Assembly (NCBI RefSeq): GCF_004339765.1
Contig: NZ_SMGO01000002.1
Span: 620,001 to 684,000 of the forward strand
Direction of reading: 5' to 3'
Length of the DNA stretch: 64,000 bases
Origin: Albibacterium bauzanense
GTDB taxonomy: Bacteria; Bacteroidota; Bacteroidia; Sphingobacteriales; Sphingobacteriaceae
Positions 45,023-52,949 of the stretch are shown here, piece by piece (within the stretch, counting starts at the first letter, position 1; each line of letters starts with the position of its first letter). The position numbers were made by a program, and so were the translations under genes. A model generated the notes under the pieces. It saw only the letters and a program-made list of their open reading frames with translations, had not been told where the DNA came from and did no database searches.

Positions 45023-45726
45023 GATTCTTTTGCTTTTGCCAACTCTTTTTCCAAACGACGTACTTCTCCGCGTTTTAACATAGTAACTTCCATTTTTTGG
45101 TCTACCAAAGGCCTGTCATTTGAATCAGTAGCTACATTCTCCAATTTATCAAACATATCCATTCCTTCTACAACCTCGCCAAAAACTGTATATCTTTGAT
45201 CGAGGTATGGAACCCCTCCAATGGTTTTATATACCTCACGTTGATAGGCCGGTATTTTTCTTCCTTCCATCCGCAAGGTTTCTAAACTGTCTAAAGCGCC
45301 ATCTGTAAAGGTTTCACCTTCAACAATAAAGAACTGCGCTGCGCTAGATGCCTTATCAGGATTCTCATCGCGAGCTGCTGCCAATGCCCCCTTTTTATGA
45401 AACAAACTATCACGAAACTCTGCCGGAATAGTATAGCCTAAATCTCCTTCACCCAATTCTGCACCTTTCACAGCATTCCTTGAGTCGGGGTCACCACCCT
45501 GGATCATAAAGTCTTTAATAATGCGATGGAAAAGTAATCCGTTATAAAAACCTTCCTTAACCAGCTTTATAAAATTATCCCGATGAAGTGGTGTTTCGTT
45601 ATACAGCTTAATAATGGATACACCATAATCTGTACGAATGCGCACATACTCGTTCCTGGGCTGTGCAGCCCAAGACGAAAAGGACAGTAAGCTTACGATC
45701 AATAAAATACTTAATTTCTTTAGCAT
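45019..45726 (-). CDS. cyclophilin-type peptidyl-prolyl isomerase, exported
   Basis: 235 aa from ATG 45726, giving a clean signal peptide MLKKLSILLIVSLLSFSSWA; the longer reading frame lies inside the upstream gene. The cyclophilin core has GLLFHRIIKDFMIQGGDPD, a substrate loop AAARDENPDKASSAAQFFI (F in the QFFI active-site strand) and YTVFGEVVEGMDMFDKL. The usual catalytic Arg is in FHRII. It folds proteins in the periplasm. The stop codon overlaps the xth start, and the start is 1 bp after the stop of the upstream hypothetical gene. Confidence 0.93.
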   Translation of the reverse strand: MLKKLSILLIVSLLSFSSWAAQPRNEYVRIRTDYGVSIIKLYNETPLHRDNFIKLVKEGFYNGLLFHRIIKDFMIQGGDPDSRNAVKGAELGEGDLGYTIPAEFRDSLFHKKGALAAARDENPDKASSAAQFFIVEGETFTDGALDSLETLRMEGRKIPAYQREVYKTIGGVPYLDQRYTVFGEVVEGMDMFDKLENVATDSNDRPLVDQKMEVTMLKRGEVRRLEKELAKAKES

Positions 45727-45727
45727 A

Positions 45728-46081
45728 CTATATATTATCAAGTTCCATTTCATCAAAGTAGTTGATGATCAATGATTTCATAATCATTTCCTGCTCTAAA
45801 ATAGTATAATTGGGTATGGTTTTCACTAACGTCCAATGCGGCCAGCCATCTTGATCCAACCCTTCTAATTCATAGAAACCCATTGCACTAAAGAGTTTGC
45901 AATTTGCAATATGCATCAATTCCTCTTTTTCTCTCTTACTGAATTTTTTTGGTCCTTGACCTAGCTCCTGAATGCCAATTAAAAACAGGAAGCTTTGTAT
46001 ATCTGGTGTATCAACATCGAAATCCTCTACTATTTTCATTTGGAGTTCGGGCCACCTTTTGTTTACGGTTGCTATATTCAT
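45728..46081 (-). CDS. conserved hypothetical protein
   Basis: 117 aa from ATG 46081, which is preceded immediately by a promoter element; the longer frame is not supported. I do not recognise a named domain. It is acidic, mostly helical, without signal or membrane segments. Distinctive segments are MKIVEDFDVDTPDIQSFLFL, IQELGQGPKKFSKREKEELM and LEGLDQDGWPHWTLVKTIP. The last has the look of a conserved tryptophan-bearing loop. It precedes the cyclophilin and xth genes, separated by one base, so it is the first gene of that operon. Confidence 0.65.
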   Translation of the reverse strand: MNIATVNKRWPELQMKIVEDFDVDTPDIQSFLFLIGIQELGQGPKKFSKREKEELMHIANCKLFSAMGFYELEGLDQDGWPHWTLVKTIPNYTILEQEMIMKSLIINYFDEMELDNI

Positions 46082-46085
46082 TTCA

Positions 46086-46093
46086 CAAATATA
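46086..46093 (-). promoter_or_regulatory. -7 element abutting the hypothetical gene start
   Basis: The minus strand reads TATATTTG, a full TAnnTTTG match, with its last G 5 nt from the first base of the ATG at 46081. It would produce a leaderless or nearly leaderless transcript for the hypothetical-cyclophilin-xth operon. Confidence 0.4.
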
Positions 46094-46216
46094 CTGATTT
46101 TGAATTGTGGTTTGAAGCGTCAAAACGGGGAAATTGTACACATCGGTATCCACGGAAAAGCATTGTTATCGACTAAAATGGCGACCTCTATAAGCTTTTA
46201 CGAGGTATATGATTTA

Positions 46217-46232
46217 TGGCACAGATTTTTCA
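46217..46232 (+). promoter_or_regulatory. sigma-54-like site, imperfect -12 element
   Basis: TGGCACAGATTTTTCA fits the sigma-54 pattern TGGCAC-N5-TTGCA except that the G of the -12 element is T. A start would fall near 46243, about 63 nt upstream of the orphan terminator. A second site with the same weakness lies at 48872. Confidence 0.25.
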
Positions 46233-46242
46233 TTTAGTAGTT

Positions 46243-46341
46243 TAACCGTGTTAGGAAGATTCACTTAAAAAATCTTTATTAAGTATAGTTTGTTTTAGTA
46301 TCTGGAAAGGAGGTTGTTGAGAAATAACCTCCTTTTGTTTT
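46243..46341 (+). ncRNA. candidate small RNA of about 100 nt
   Basis: A strong rho-independent terminator at 46306-46341 points rightward but the nearest plus-strand gene upstream (apaG) ends 2 kb away, with a leftward operon in between. A sigma-54-like site at 46217 would start a transcript near 46243. The implied RNA has a short ACTTAA/TTAAGT stem (about 46263-46284) and the terminator hairpin. There is no open reading frame of note. Support is positional only. Confidence 0.3.
46306..46341 (+). terminator. orphan rho-independent terminator with GAGA loop
   Basis: AAAGGAGGTT (46306-46315) pairs perfectly with AACCTCCTTT (46326-46335); including inner bases (one G-U pair) the stem reaches 13 bp closed by a GAGA tetraloop. 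TTTGTTTT follows. No plus-strand gene ends nearby. On the minus strand the trailing T-tract is weak, so rightward termination is favoured. Confidence 0.7.
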
Positions 46342-46414
46342 GATAAGAAATTATCTAAAACTTATTTGCAGCATACAATCATCAAACATTCAAAGAATAG
46401 TAGATGTACAGTAG

Positions 46415-46485
46415 TTAAGCAGTCCTTCTACCACTGCTTGAGGACTGTTTAACCACTGTTCAACCACTGTTTGACCACTGTTTGA
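46415..46485. repeat. five tandem 11-bp repeats with an inverted upstream copy
   Basis: From 46431 to 46485 five units of exactly 11 bp follow one another: CCACTGCTTGA, GGACTGTTTAA, CCACTGTTCAA, CCACTGTTTGA, CCACTGTTTGA. At 46415-46425 TTAAGCAGTCC is the reverse complement of a unit (GGACTGCTTAA) and can pair with the second unit to form an 11-bp stem. Eleven bases is about one helical turn, so the units would present the same face to a bound protein. Confidence 0.8.
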
Positions 46486-46542
46486 TTAAATTCAGTTAGA
46501 AGCAAGTTTCCTTTTCTTTTTGTTCATGTACCTTCTTCTAAA

Positions 46543-46566
46543 TGTATACTTTGAGGTGTATACTTT
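46543..46566 (+). repeat. 10-bp direct repeat, possible regulator site upstream of DUF1080
   Basis: TGTATACTTT occurs at 46543-46552 and again at 46557-46566, 14 bp apart in register. GTATAC is itself palindromic. It lies about 140 bp upstream of the DUF1080 start and could bind a dimeric regulator. Confidence 0.4.
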
Positions 46567-46701
46567 TTTAAGAATGGACACTATAAATTTTACTTTATTT
46601 GTATAAAAGCAGTTACAGACGAATTGGTTTTTTTATATATTAGTTTATTCTATCTTGAAGAATTTTCTTTTCAGGATAGTCACAAATAAACCCTCAAACC
46701 A

Positions 46702-47853
46702 ATGAAAATTATTTATTTAAGAAAAATTACAGTATTGCTGTTCCTTTTTACGTTACTTTCAACTGTAACATTTGCTCAAGAAGCTAAGTGGAGATCTCTT
46801 TTTAATGGGAAAGATTTAAAGAATTGGGACACTTACTTGAGAGCATCGCCTCAATCTGCTGATAAAACTCCCATTGGGTTAAATAATGATCCTAATCAAG
46901 TGTTTAGTGTTGTGGATGGCACTTTACGAATTTCAGGTCAGGATTGGGGTGGAATAGCTACCAAAGAAAGTTTTTCCAATTACCATATCCGTTTTCAAAT
47001 AAAATGGGGTGAAAAGAGATGGCCTCCTAGAGAAAATGCGAAACGCGATGGAGGCTTATTATTTCATTCTTCTGAACCATATGATTTTGGATCTAAAAGT
47101 TGGATGCGAAGTATGGAACTGCAAATACAGGAGGGAGATATGGGCGATGCTCATAATGTTGGTGCTGGTATTCCGGTATTTCAGTTGTCAAAAACGAAAA
47201 CTCCGGAAGGCCAGGATGTACAGCAATATGATCCTTTTGCTCCATTTATGACTTCTACTAATCGTGTTTTTCGTTCTGGAAACTTCGAAAGTCCTTACGG
47301 TGAATGGACTACCGGTGAATTGGTGGCACATGGATCAGATGCAGTTTTTATTATCAACGGGTTTGTAGTTAACAGGATATATAATATTTTCCGTACAGAC
47401 TTACACGAGCAAGTAACGAGTGGTCGTATTCAATTTCAAAGTGAAAGCGGAGAGCATTATCTTAGAAATATAGAACTTCGTGATATCGCTTCAGTTAAGT
47501 CGGGAAAGCCAGTTTTTATAAGCGACAAAGCACAGATTGATGTAACAGCCGATAAGATCCAAAACTTTAAAATAACTAATAATGGAGAGTCTGTAGAAAT
47601 TATTGCGGTTGAGTTGTTGGGTAAAGACATTGATCAATTTAATATTAAATTGCCTACATTTCCTCTTCTTGTTAAAAAAGGTGAAAGTTTAAATCTGCAA
47701 GCTTCTTTGAAACCTGGAAGTACTTTAAATAATAATGTAAAACTAAAATTAGAAACTGTGTATGGACCTGTTTCAGAATTTGAGATAACATTGGTTTCGA
47801 AGCAGGTAAAAACTCATACCTTCAAGAATCACATCCCCAATAATGGGGTGTGA
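46702..47853 (+). CDS. DUF1080 / 3-keto-disaccharide hydrolase-like secreted protein
   Basis: 383 aa. Signal peptide (LLFLFTLLSTVTFA, cleavage near FAQE). The concanavalin-like DUF1080 domain covers about 28-260 with WRSLFNGKDLKNWDTYLR, GGIATKESFSNYHIRFQIKW, GGLLFHSSEP and GRIQFQSESGEHYLRNIEL. Members include 3-ketoglucoside hydrolases and laminarinase-like binders. A C-terminal Ig-like domain (about 270-370, FKITNNGESVEIIAVEL) probably anchors or spaces the enzyme. No sugar-uptake partner is adjacent. Its leader region contains direct repeats and an 11-bp array. The stop codon lies inside a large hairpin. Confidence 0.85.
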   Translation: MKIIYLRKITVLLFLFTLLSTVTFAQEAKWRSLFNGKDLKNWDTYLRASPQSADKTPIGLNNDPNQVFSVVDGTLRISGQDWGGIATKESFSNYHIRFQIKWGEKRWPPRENAKRDGGLLFHSSEPYDFGSKSWMRSMELQIQEGDMGDAHNVGAGIPVFQLSKTKTPEGQDVQQYDPFAPFMTSTNRVFRSGNFESPYGEWTTGELVAHGSDAVFIINGFVVNRIYNIFRTDLHEQVTSGRIQFQSESGEHYLRNIELRDIASVKSGKPVFISDKAQIDVTADKIQNFKITNNGESVEIIAVELLGKDIDQFNIKLPTFPLLVKKGESLNLQASLKPGSTLNNNVKLKLETVYGPVSEFEITLVSKQVKTHTFKNHIPNNGV

Positions 47854-47857
47854 TTCT
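47825..47857. terminator. 13-bp hairpin spanning the DUF1080 stop codon
   Basis: AGAATCACATCCC (47825-47837) pairs with GGGGTGTGATTCT (47845-47857) with one G-U pair and a 7-nt loop. It covers the last codons and the stop (47851-47853) of the DUF1080 gene, 11 bp from the stop of the convergent lipoprotein gene. There is no U-tract on either strand, so a transcript-stabilising or two-way end role is likely. Confidence 0.5.
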
Positions 47858-47868
47858 GCTATACGATG

Positions 47869-48627
47869 CTAATTCTTCTTTATTAATTTATACACTACCT
47901 TTTCGATCAGCGTATTCGTTTTTTTGTTTATTTTGCTGCTCTCTATAATGTAACCAGCATCGTTGTATTTATATTCATATATCGATTCGGTTACTTCGCC
48001 TGTAGACCAAGTTTCTTTTTCATAGCGCGGATTGTGTTTTTGATTTTCATGTCCATATAAAATATCAAAGGGTTGTTTATCATCAAAGTCTCCAAATTCA
48101 GACTTGACCTTGAATAAACCGGTTTCGGTTAATATTTCAATCACATTTCCATCCGCGTCATAACTATGTGTTTGAATAATCGTGCCACCCTCAACGGCTA
48201 CCGAAGTAATTACTGTTTGATTCTTAGGATAGGTAAAATTCTGATTTTGAACCACCTTGCCATCTATAATTGTAGTTCCTTTAAGCGGTCGGTCAGAAGC
48301 ATCGTATTCCATATTGATTATTGACACATTATTTGGACCAATGACTGTTTGGACTAATAATCCTTTTTCATTGTAATGATATTCAGATGTGCTAATAACC
48401 TTATCATCTTCATACATCGTGACAGATTTCAGCCTGTTCTTGTTATCATAGGTTCTGGAATGTTGTAATTTTCCATCAACCCATGCCTCACTGATCATAT
48501 ATTCGGCAGAGCCGGGAGTATTGGGTTCAACAGAGTTGTCTTTTGAACATCCTGTTATAGCCAGGATTCCTATAATCATAGCACAGATTGTTTTCATTTT
48601 AAAGTTTGTTGTTTTCATAATCTTCAT
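47869..48627 (-). CDS. lipoprotein with YD/YwqK-like repeats, unknown function
   Basis: 252 aa. Lipoprotein signal with lipobox Cys in MIIGILAITGCSKDN; Met residues at 1, 4 and 11 are all possible starts. The body is built from short two-strand repeats of the form x-Y-D-x-x-x-x-L-x-x-x-x-x-Y-x-D, for example HSRTYDNKNRLKSVTMYEDD, EYHYNEKGLLVQTVIGPNN and YKYNDAGYIIESSKINKK. These resemble RHS/YD repeats or MORN/YwqK-like antitoxin repeats seen in surface proteins. No enzyme motif. Convergent with DUF1080; the upstream 310 bp contains no gene. Confidence 0.65.
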   Translation of the reverse strand: MKIMKTTNFKMKTICAMIIGILAITGCSKDNSVEPNTPGSAEYMISEAWVDGKLQHSRTYDNKNRLKSVTMYEDDKVISTSEYHYNEKGLLVQTVIGPNNVSIINMEYDASDRPLKGTTIIDGKVVQNQNFTYPKNQTVITSVAVEGGTIIQTHSYDADGNVIEILTETGLFKVKSEFGDFDDKQPFDILYGHENQKHNPRYEKETWSTGEVTESIYEYKYNDAGYIIESSKINKKTNTLIEKVVYKLIKKN

Positions 48628-48937
48628 TTTGAGTTGATTACAACAAAATTACTTTGGGCAGATAATATTTATCACCCCCTAAAGGGGAGTATTGAAAAAA
48701 ACCGAATGAGAAATAGCAGCTTTTTCTGTTATTGTGTTCTAGCATTTTCTAAAAGCGAGACATGGTTTTATAGTAAGTTTTGCCGCATATTGTAGAACAG
48801 CTTCCCCAAAGAATGAGAGCAATTCTTGAAAATAGTGGCTTTCTAGCACTTTTATAGGCATTTGCTGTGGTTGGCACAGTCTTTCCATATACTTCTACAA
48901 TTAAATTAATAGAACATTAAATTTAAAAGTAATAGAA
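48628..48937. other. 310-bp gene-free region
   Basis: Between a divergent pair: the YD-repeat lipoprotein (leftward) and a small secreted protein (rightward). It has a small hairpin, CCCC-TAAA-GGGG near 48676-48687, and a sigma-54-like sequence at 48872-48887. I see no open frame that looks coding. Confidence 0.6.
48872..48887 (+). promoter_or_regulatory. sigma-54-like promoter of the small secreted protein gene
   Basis: TGGCACAGTCTTTCCA matches the sigma-54 pattern TGGCAC-N5-TTGCA at all but one core position (G of -12 is C). Transcription would start near 48898, about 40 nt before the ATG at 48938. No TAnnTTTG element is found in this leader. Confidence 0.35.
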
Positions 48938-49357
48938 ATGAAAAAGATCATGTTATCAGCCGCAGTATTGGCTTTCGCCGGAATGGCAACCGTAAATGCA
49001 GAAACAGTTAAGACTCCAGTAGCTTCAGCAATTGTAATGAATGTTCAAGATAAAACTCCTGTAAAAGCAGAAGATTTACCAGATGCTATTAAAACAGCAT
49101 TAGCAGGTGATGATTATGCTGGATGGACTGTTAAAGAAGCATTTGCAGTTCAAACTGGTGGAGCTGTTACTTATGAAATCTCACTACAAAAAGGTGATGA
49201 AAACCGAGTAGTAAGTTTAAACGAAGCCGGTGAAGCTGCCGAAGCTGCTTCTGCAACTGAAGCTGCACCAGCAGAACAACCAACTCAAACAGAGCAAAGT
49301 CCTGCAGATCAAGCACCAGCTGAAGAGACTCCATCTGTTACAGCACCAGCTATGTAA
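48938..49357 (+). CDS. small secreted PepSY-like protein with Ala/Glu/Pro-rich tail
   Basis: 139 aa. Signal peptide MKKIMLSAAVLAFAGMATVNA with cleavage after residue 21. A short globular part (about 44-95) with the PepSY/BLIP-like pattern KAEDLPDAIKTALAGDDYAG, then VTYEISLQKGDENRVVSLNE. The last 45 residues are almost only A, E, P, Q, T and S, likely disordered and surface exposed. Such small exported proteins are common in Sphingobacteriales; the function is unknown. A possible sigma-54 site precedes the gene and a strong terminator follows. Confidence 0.7.
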   Translation: MKKIMLSAAVLAFAGMATVNAETVKTPVASAIVMNVQDKTPVKAEDLPDAIKTALAGDDYAGWTVKEAFAVQTGGAVTYEISLQKGDENRVVSLNEAGEAAEAASATEAAPAEQPTQTEQSPADQAPAEETPSVTAPAM

Positions 49358-49430
49358 GGTTTTCTTTAGCCGAAATGTTTAAGTAATTTAAGTAAATATC
49401 TCAACATAATAAGTAAAAATCAACAGTAAA

Positions 49431-49463
49431 CGGCACACCCTTTTGGGTGTGTCGTTTTTTTTT
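49431..49463 (+). terminator. rho-independent terminator
   Basis: CGGCACACCC (49431-49440) pairs with GGGTGTGTCG (49445-49454), one G-U pair, loop TTTT, followed by nine T. It ends the small secreted protein transcript, 74 bp after the stop codon. Confidence 0.85.
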
Positions 49464-49817
49464 ACGACATTTTTTTAATTTTAAAAAACAATTTGATCTT
49501 ACTTGTGTTAAAGGGGGAACGTAAAATCATTGTTATAAAGCTATTTAAAGGTATTGGTTTATGTTATTTATTATTGAATAATAATGATACCTTTGCAGAC
49601 TTTTAAGGATAGTATCGTTATCTTTGAATGAATTTCTTATTTATAAGATGAAAGGAGGGTAATATATAGTTGAAAAAAACTACATTCTAATATATAGAGC
49701 ACTTGGAATAATTAGGGTATTTGGGCAATCCCGTATTTCATTTCTCAGCTCTTAAAGCCTTATTGTTTAATCGAAAACAATAATATCGAGTAAAATTTCT
49801 AACAAAAACAAAAACAC
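49464..49817 (+). other. long leader and promoter region of the SusC/SusD operon
   Basis: No gene. Two TAnnTTTG elements occur, TACCTTTG at 49588-49595 and TATCTTTG at 49619-49626; TTTG of the first lies 23 nt before the second, so it could serve as its -33 box. Either gives a 190-220 nt leader before susC. The leader contains a perfect 9-bp hairpin, TTATTGTTT/AAACAATAA (49760-49783), 35 bp before the ATG. Such leaders in Bacteroides SusC genes are targets for post-transcriptional control; that role here is an inference. Confidence 0.5.
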
Positions 49818-52800
49818 ATGAAACAAAAACTACTAGCTTTCTTCATGGTGGGAATGATGCTGATCGGATCGGCGTTCGCACAACGGATCGTAAGTGGTAC
49901 TGTAATTTCACAAGAGGATGGGTCAACCCTTCCCGGAGTTTCAGTACAAGTATCCGGCACCACTGTAGGAACACAAACAGATGTCAATGGACATTACAGT
50001 CTATCTGTACCAGCTACAGCTACGACTATCAATTTTTCATTTATTGGCTTTGTGACACAAAGCGTTACAATCGGAAATCAAACTGCTATTAATGTAAGCC
50101 TGGCTTCGGATGCTACTCAATTAGGAGAAGTTGTGGTAACGGCTGTTGGTATTACAAGAGAGGCCAAATCTTTGGGTTACTCAGCTTCTGTACTTAGGAC
50201 GGATGATTTGACTGTTGCTCGTGAGTCGAATGTCTTGAATTCGCTTGCAGGTAAAGCTGCTGGGGTTCGTGTCAATTCTACTTCAGGAACCTTGGGTGGT
50301 TCTGCAAAAATCGTGATTCGTGGTGTCAATTCATTAGAATCGAATTCAGTACTATTTGTTGTTGATGGTGTACCTGTATCTAACAGTACATCTGTTGGAG
50401 GGACTGGCGGTACCGTGGATTTTGGTAACCGTATGGGAGACTTAGGTTCAGATGATATTGAATCAATGACTGTTCTGAAAGGTGCTGCTGCAACTGCTTT
50501 ATACGGTTCAAGAGCAAAAGATGGAGCGATCATCATCACAACTAAAAAGGGTAATAGAAATACACCAATGTCTATTGATGTAAACTCTTCAGTTCGTTTC
50601 GAGAGCCCTTTAATACTTCCAGATTTTCAAAATGAATATGCACAGGGTAACCAAGGTGTATATAGTTTGAAATATGAAAATGGATGGGGTCCTAAAATAG
50701 CAGATGTTCAAGATCAGACATTTAAGGATTTTTTAGGTGATGACGTTAAATTACAAGCTCACCCTGATAACGTAAAAGACTTTTTCCAAACAGGAGTTTC
50801 TTATATTAATAATATTAGTTTCTCTGGTGGAGATGAGAAGTCTGATTACAGATTGGGTATTTCTGCTATTAATGAATCAGGGATTATTCCTGAGTCTACT
50901 TTAGATAAATATAACTTTACTGTGAATGCAGGTCGTCAATTTAGTCCAAAAGTATCATCTCGTTTCTCTGGAATGTATACTAATATTGGATCAGATGGCC
51001 GCCCGGCTCAAAGTTCAAATAACACAAATATTATTACTTCTTCTATCTATAGCTTGCCTAGAGTAGTTGATATTAATAAATTGAAAGCAAACTTTGAAGA
51101 TCCTATTACCGGTGAGCAGATCTTCATGAGTACTGATAAAAACGGTAATAACCCTTATTGGATTCTTAACTATAATAAGAGTTCAAATAAAGTAGATCGT
51201 TTTGTAGGATCTTATAATGTTACTTACAAACCAGTTGATTGGATTACCATCTCTAACAATTTAGGAGGTGATATCTATACTGAAAAGAGATCTACAGTGG
51301 TACGTAAAGGTACTGCAGGAACAATTAATGGTAAGTTTACAAATACGGATCTATTTTACAAACAACTTAACAATGATTTAATTGTAACTGTTGACCGTGA
51401 TGTAAATGAAGATTTAAGCTTGAAGTTGATTGTCGGAAACAACATCAATGAGGTTACTTCTGAATCTACTAATGTTGATGCGGTTGATTTAACGATTGAT
51501 CAATTGTGGAACTATACTAATGCTGCAAGTAAGACTCCGACATTAACTTATTCTAAACGAAGAATAATAGGTGTTTATGGAGATTTAGGCTTTAATTATA
51601 AAGACTTCTTATATGCCAATGTTACTGGTAGAAATGACTGGTCTTCTACGCTTCCTGTTGCAAACAGATCTTATTTCTACCCTTCAGTGAGTGGAGGTTT
51701 AATATTTTCTGAGCTGCTTAAGGACAGCAACATGGATTGGTTAAGTTTTGGTAAATTGAGAGGAAGCTGGGCTTCTGTAGGTAGTGATTTAACTGCTTAT
51801 CAATTAGATTATCAATACACTCCGGTTTCTCAGGTTTTCTTCCAATTCCTTGGTAATTCAAATATATTCCCAATTGGCCCTATTACTACTGCCTTTACCG
51901 GACCAAGAATATTGCCGAATGAGAATTTGAAACCACAGAGACAGAAATCATTCGAAATTGGTACTGATCTTCGTTTCTTTAGTAACCGATTAGGGGTTGA
52001 TTTTACCTATTATAATACTGTAACACGTGATCAATTGATTCCAATTGATATTGCAACGTCTACTGGATATAGAAGTAAATATGTTAACGTAGGTGCTATT
52101 CGTAATAAGGGTGTTGAATTAATGTTAACAGGAACTCCCGTAAAAACTCGTGATTTTGCATGGGATATTAATGTAAACTTTGCAAAGAATAATCAAGTTG
52201 TAGAAGAGCTTACTGAAGGTATAACACAATATAGCTTAGCAAGTGGATGGAGCGGATTACAAATTAAAGCTGAAGTAGGTGAGCCATTCAGTATTTATGG
52301 TTCTGCATGGGCTGTAGATCCTGCTTCTGGAAAATACATTATTGATGCTAATAGTGGGTTTAAAACGACTGTTCTTGACCAAAATTTGGGTAGTATTTAC
52401 CCTGATTGGACTATGGGTATTAATAACCAATTTTCTTATAAAGGAATATCTTTAAGTGCATTGGTTGATATTCGTCAAGGAGGTGTATTCTATTCAGGAA
52501 CTGTTTCTGATTTAAGGACTGGTGGAATGGCGATTGAGACGGGTGGTGATAGAGGTCCTTTTGTAGATGATGGGGTGATATTACAGGGTGACACTTATGT
52601 TCCTAATACAGTTCCGGTGGCAGGTGCCCAAGAGTATTGGTCAAATGAAGCAAAGAGTGATAATACACAAGGTAACTTATTTGATGCTTCTTTCATTAAA
52701 TTAAGAGAAGTAAGATTGGGTTATGCCTTACCACAGAGTTTGCTTAAAAATACTTCCGCAATTAAAGGAATAGAGATTGGTGTTGAAGGTAGAAACCTTT

Positions 52801-52937
52801 GGTTAATTAAGAGCCATGTTCCGCATGTTGATCCAGAATTAAATTTCTTTGGTGCTGGTAGTGTGGGTGAAGGTGTAGAATTTAATAGTATGCCTTCTAC
52901 TCGTTCATTTGGATTCAACTTAAGATTAAAGTTTTAA
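49818..52937 (+). CDS. SusC/RagA-family TonB-linked outer-membrane protein (no STN domain)
   Basis: 1039 aa. Signal peptide MKQKLLAFFMVGMMLIGSAFA. CarboxypepD_reg-like domain about 22-95 (GTVISQEDGSTLPGVSVQVSG). Plug domain about 110-240 with the SusC marks LFVVDGVPV and VLKGAAATALYGSRAKDGAI. The 22-strand barrel follows, ending SMPSTRSFGFNLRLKF. It imports ligands captured by the SusD partner, which starts 12 bp downstream. Unlike the copy at 58 kb it has no STN signalling domain and no ECF/FecR genes beside it. No glycoside hydrolase is adjacent, so the substrate is unknown; peptides or other oligomers are possible. Confidence 0.95.
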   Translation: MKQKLLAFFMVGMMLIGSAFAQRIVSGTVISQEDGSTLPGVSVQVSGTTVGTQTDVNGHYSLSVPATATTINFSFIGFVTQSVTIGNQTAINVSLASDATQLGEVVVTAVGITREAKSLGYSASVLRTDDLTVARESNVLNSLAGKAAGVRVNSTSGTLGGSAKIVIRGVNSLESNSVLFVVDGVPVSNSTSVGGTGGTVDFGNRMGDLGSDDIESMTVLKGAAATALYGSRAKDGAIIITTKKGNRNTPMSIDVNSSVRFESPLILPDFQNEYAQGNQGVYSLKYENGWGPKIADVQDQTFKDFLGDDVKLQAHPDNVKDFFQTGVSYINNISFSGGDEKSDYRLGISAINESGIIPESTLDKYNFTVNAGRQFSPKVSSRFSGMYTNIGSDGRPAQSSNNTNIITSSIYSLPRVVDINKLKANFEDPITGEQIFMSTDKNGNNPYWILNYNKSSNKVDRFVGSYNVTYKPVDWITISNNLGGDIYTEKRSTVVRKGTAGTINGKFTNTDLFYKQLNNDLIVTVDRDVNEDLSLKLIVGNNINEVTSESTNVDAVDLTIDQLWNYTNAASKTPTLTYSKRRIIGVYGDLGFNYKDFLYANVTGRNDWSSTLPVANRSYFYPSVSGGLIFSELLKDSNMDWLSFGKLRGSWASVGSDLTAYQLDYQYTPVSQVFFQFLGNSNIFPIGPITTAFTGPRILPNENLKPQRQKSFEIGTDLRFFSNRLGVDFTYYNTVTRDQLIPIDIATSTGYRSKYVNVGAIRNKGVELMLTGTPVKTRDFAWDINVNFAKNNQVVEELTEGITQYSLASGWSGLQIKAEVGEPFSIYGSAWAVDPASGKYIIDANSGFKTTVLDQNLGSIYPDWTMGINNQFSYKGISLSALVDIRQGGVFYSGTVSDLRTGGMAIETGGDRGPFVDDGVILQGDTYVPNTVPVAGAQEYWSNEAKSDNTQGNLFDASFIKLREVRLGYALPQSLLKNTSAIKGIEIGVEGRNLWLIKSHVPHVDPELNFFGAGSVGEGVEFNSMPSTRSFGFNLRLKF

Positions 52938-52949
52938 AAGAAAAATCTC

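Larger units (their letters stand above)
46094..46701. other. 608-bp gene-free region with repeats and a possible small RNA
   Basis: No convincing protein gene is visible. The stretch holds a sigma-54-like site (46217), a strong terminator hairpin (46306-46341) with no gene in front of it, an array of five 11-bp repeats plus an inverted copy (46415-46485), and a 10-bp direct repeat (46543-46566). Short open frames to about 46237 overlap the antisense of the neighbouring gene and look non-coding. The remainder, 46570-46701, is AT-rich leader of the DUF1080 gene. Confidence 0.6.

Noticed and set aside
45949-46237. Overlapping plus-strand frames of 75-80 codons running into the gene-free region
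   Set aside because: They begin antisense to the hypothetical gene, use different frames over the same bases, and contain no familiar motif; the last part shows no similarity I recognise.
46415-46485. CRISPR-like repeat array
   Set aside because: Units are 11 bp and contiguous with no spacers, and no cas gene is in the window.
48671-48690. CCCC-TAAA-GGGG hairpin as a terminator for the YD-repeat lipoprotein
   Set aside because: It lies upstream of that gene's start, the stem is only four to five pairs, and no T run follows on the useful strand.
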